This document shows positions 60,701 to 64,000 of a stretch of 64,000 nucleotides of DNA, one piece after another (position 1 is the stretch's first letter; every line of letters begins with the position of its first letter). Position numbers and translations under genes: made by a program. The notes below the pieces were generated by a model that made no database searches, was not told the origin of the DNA, and saw only the letters and a list, made by a program, of their open reading frames with translations. Source of the stretch: Cocos nucifera (taxonomy: Eukaryota; Streptophyta; Magnoliopsida; Arecales; Arecaceae); the NCBI GenBank assembly GCA_006176705.1, contig QRFJ01000294.1, positions 1,240,001 through 1,304,000 of the forward strand, given 5' to 3'.

Positions 60701-62480
60701 CAATAGGAGTGGCTTGTACTAGATAAATCAAGAGAAAAATGGATTAGGTTGGCAATATCGCCTTGAACTGTACCGTGCTTGAACTAGGATTGGTACGGGG
60801 CCTTGGCTTGGAATAGGACCCAAATCGGTCAATTCCGACTTAAACTAGGTTGTTCTAACCCAAACCAGTTAGGTTAGTTTGACTCTTGATTAATTGAGTG
60901 CATGGTAGAGAAGGCCTCCAATGCCTTCTCTACCTTTCTTTATTTTCGCCCCAGCAAAAAATTATGAAAAAGGAGGATTTGCGACAACCAAATCATAATT
61001 ATTTGTTAAGTATATGAATTCTTAGATTAAAAAAATATTTTTAGATGAAAAAAATGACAGAATAATGATCAAAATTTTCTATAAAATGGTAGTTGTTTGG
61101 AAGACGCAGAACAATGGAATGAATGACACGTTCCACGCTCACATTTAGTTAAGCAGCCACAAAGGTTAGGGCGGAGCTGATATTTGGAGTCCATGTCCAG
61201 CACATCTTTCAAGAGATTTGACAGAGAAATGCCGAGAAGAGGTCACCATGGTTTTCTGTGTACTTAGGGTAGCTGAACCGCCTAGCAAAGCCATGTGATA
61301 GGGGAATTCAGGGAAAGAAGGCAGTTCCTCATGTCAACAAGAAAGAGAAATGAAAGGAAACTGCAGTTCCATTTGGAAGAGTGGTTGAGGAGTCCTTTCA
61401 CTCTGATTTGTAGATCAAGGAGCCGTCGGATGATTGGTTTCTCAGGTCGTATTATGATGATGATGATAATGCCATAACGGCAGTTCCAGCGAGATGTATC
61501 TGGTGGCCAGAGAGGCAGTGGCGGACATGGCATGACTGTATATGACTCACAGCTCTAGAATCATTGATTCACTGGTGGTCCCAATTCAATCTTGCCAAAC
61601 AGGATAGGGACCACGACAGCATGATCCAGTAGAGCCTCCAAAGATACCATGGCATACAGGAGACGGATCCCTCGAGGTTGTTTGGGGCATGACATTGCTG
61701 CTACAGATGACCTTATGGATATATCTGGATCTGAGTTGTACATTGGATCCTATCCACATAGCCAGGCTATCATCCATATGGATATTTTTGATGTGAGGTA
61801 TCATATTCGAGTTGGTCACCCTTTATAGCCTTGGGTAGCTTATGGGTCGGATTTTGCTGCCGCAATTTTCAGCTAATCCACCCAATGTTAGACAGAGGAT
61901 CAGTAGTGGTGTGGCTACTTAGCAGGCATAGATTATGGGAGGCAGGAATATGGGGTAGATTATTTGGAAACTTGGTTTAACATTCTAGGCCTGGGCCATG
62001 ATTGTGATCCTGATGTCTATGAAGGAGACACTCCCAAAATTTTAGATGTAGATATGTATTTTGAACTTTAAGTTCATCAAATGGACTCCATTTTTATATT
62101 ATATGTATTTGCAATAATAAGTAATTAAATTGTATGTAAGTCCATTTCATGAAAAAATGATTTCACAACAACATAAAAAGCACAAACAACCATAATGATA
62201 AAATAATAACTGAAAACAAGAACAGATTGAAAAAAATAAAAAAAAAATAAAATGGACTGGTTAGATGACCCATGCACCATATCGTACCATGTGTTGACAG
62301 GTAAGGAACCAGTTCTGGGTGCTGTACCAGTCTGTGCAAGCCTTGAGATGGATGCTTGTTGACTTTCATCATGGCATCCGATTTGTGCTGAATTTGATAA
62401 TTAGATAGGTTTCTTTGTGTCTAATTTCATGCTTGGTTGTAACCGACCTTTGGGTCAACCATGTCTATGCTGGCTTTGAA
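60700..62480. repeat. Decayed repetitive element, family unknown
   Basis: Composition differs from its surroundings: GC-richer, with ccaaaccagttaggtt and ggtacggggccttgg words near 60780-60870 and ccagttctgggtgctgtaccag near 62310 that resemble repetitive 'ggtaccgg/ccggtacc' sequence common in plant transposon remnants. Inside, the + strand has a broken Asp/Gly/His-rich frame (for example SGSELYIGSYPHSQ, 61728-61769, then VRYHIRVGHP), perhaps the C-terminal tail of a degenerate transposase. No family assigned. Confidence 0.3.
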
Positions 62481-62739
62481 CGAACTAATTGTAACTAAGA
62501 GAACTACTAGGGTGTGGCTATGCGATCATTTTTGAGCAACTTGCTTAATGTGCTGGTCTCAAATATTACTTCTGAGTTTCATTGTTGCTGTTTCTGCGTT
62601 TTTAACCTTTTTAAGGGCTTAGAAATGTCTAGATCATTTGATTGCTCCATAATGTTGACAAGTACTTTTCACCCAACTTGTGTTCTGAGGGTTTAGCAAT
62701 TGTACATGCTACTGGTTCATTAGGATGCCTGCATATGTT

Positions 62740-63260
62740 GTTCATGGAATACCCTTACACCAATGGATGGTGCGGGGATGTGAAAGTGGGGTGGACAGGA
62801 TCACACAGGCCTGAAATTATGTAGATTATGGATTTTCTTTAAAGGTGGTCTTTCTGGCTCCCTAACTTTTCAATCATAGGTGTTCCTAGCCTTCTGTCTC
62901 TATACTTCTCCTTGCTTTCCTCCCCAGCAGGGCTTATCCGATGGAAACAGGATGTTAGCATCCAAACAGAGACTAGAGAATGTTGATTTTCATTCCTAAT
63001 TGTGGAGCAGCTCCTTGCCACATATGCGTGGAGTATCCCTACAACAACGAACATTGAGGAGGTATGAAGGAAGGGAGAGAGAATGGTATGGTGTTCTGGG
63101 AATGGACGTTATCACACAAACGTGAAATCATACAGATGTTGGGGTCCTTTTGAAAGGTGATCTGGCATTCCCAGTCCCCCCAGATTAGACTGATTGCTTG
63201 TCTTGCCTCTATACCTCATTTGCCTCCCATGCAGGGCTTGTCTGGATGATATGATTTAAA
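62740..63260. repeat. Diverged tandem duplication, about 320-bp period
   Basis: 62760-62965 and 63080-63250 share the order ggatcacacaggcctgaaat / ttatcacacaaacgtgaaat, then ttaaaggtggtct / gaaaggtgatct, then cttgctttcctcc..agcagggctt / tcatttgcctcc..gcagggcttg. Not part of a recognisable element. Confidence 0.65.
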
Positions 63261-64000
63261 CGGCCCCCAAAGGATGTTGTAGTTTGTACCCAAAAAAAGA
63301 GAGGATGTTGTAGTTTATACGAATGCAGAGCATATGCTTGTCAAGCACAACTGCTTGGTTGCATCTCAAAGGTTTTGTTGTTAACTAAAATTTGCATTGT
63401 ATGTGAACATTGAATCACCTATGCTGAGGTTCTATGTTTAATTTTTTTTGGCACGAGTAGTGGGCCATGTGTTGCAGATCTCTTGGAAGCTGTAACCACA
63501 TCTCTCAGAATCTCAACCTGGCATGTTCATAAGCTTGAGCATAGGTTTTGTTCCAACTCTAAATCAGTGTTGTGCTCTGCAACTATTGTGACTCCTATAG
63601 AGCCATTGGATATGATAGCAATTGTTAACTGATGCTTCAAGTTTGAGCGGCACATGCAATGCTTGTGTTAAGATTCAACTTTTGAATTTAACTACAAAGT
63701 TTTAAAATATGCCTAGAAGAATTTGGATAGTGGCGAGGCGTCCTTCATTGTTCTAAAGACATGTTACTCAGTCAAGTAGCCTCTGCAGTTCTCATAAATC
63801 ATTTTTGGAGTTAAAGTGTTATAGGTAGTGCAAGCATGCCCAAGCTCCTGTTGATTGAAACCCGGTTTTCTTACATTATGTAATATATATTTGATGGCTG
63901 AAGATGTTGTCATGGTTTTCTTTTTTCCTGCATTGAAATTATTAGTTATGTAGGTTACTAGAAAAGTTATATTTGTTTGTTTTATTTTGTGCTTTTCCTT
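63261..64000. other. Unassigned right edge
   Basis: T-rich low-copy-looking DNA. I see no gene, RNA or repeat. Confidence 0.5.

Overview
This window is nuclear DNA from a flowering plant. It shows split genes with GT..AG introns, AT-rich intergenic DNA, and plant-type transposons (TNP2-type CACTA, Ty1-copia with an initiator-tRNA-Met primer site, Athila/Tat-like Ty3-gypsy, Helitrons). The transposon load and style suggest a large-genome monocot, possibly a palm, but that is a weak inference. Only one convincing intact gene is present. It lies on the + strand at 49092-54714 and has eleven coding exons encoding a three-RRM, Gly/Arg-rich hnRNP Q-like RNA-binding protein of about 773 residues.

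Layout. 1-3283: a minus-strand LTR retrotransposon with almost no internal domain left. 4330-7795: unassigned AT-rich DNA and LTR-like debris. 7795-27929: a decayed CACTA (En/Spm) element. Its TNP2 transposase can still be read (TNP2 end and DUF4218 before 8572, DUF4218 and DUF4216 from 13896). A second, structurally complete CACTA element (8586-13807, 3-bp TAT duplication) sits in a transposase intron, and a 9.5-kb Athila/Tat-like gypsy element with an internal 1.94-kb tandem duplication (15331-24851) has also been inserted. The host element ends at 27929 with subterminal repeats and a CACTA-type terminus. 28963-39215: a Ty1-copia element on the minus strand with 2.28-kb LTRs, recognisable gag/integrase/RT/RNase H remnants and a GAGAG duplication.

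40135-47025: three Helitron-like 3' ends (hairpin plus CTAG) lie head to tail on the minus strand. They carry degraded pieces of host genes: an AP2/ERF DNA-binding domain at 41.7 kb and, most clearly, two exons and part of a third, with introns, of a PXN-like peroxisomal NAD carrier gene at 45.96-46.38 kb. 47026-48732: a foldback/inverted-repeat array, near-palindromes and microsatellites immediately upstream of the hnRNP Q-like gene. 54.9-64 kb: T-rich, low-copy-looking sequence in which I find no defensible gene. It holds a decayed repetitive segment at 60.7-62.5 kb and a diverged tandem duplication at 62.74-63.26 kb.

The genes do not form a pathway. The biology is that of nested mobile elements, gene-fragment capture, and one probable housekeeping RNA-binding gene with several candidate alternative-splicing features. 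Boundaries were found by eye; no alignment or database search was run.
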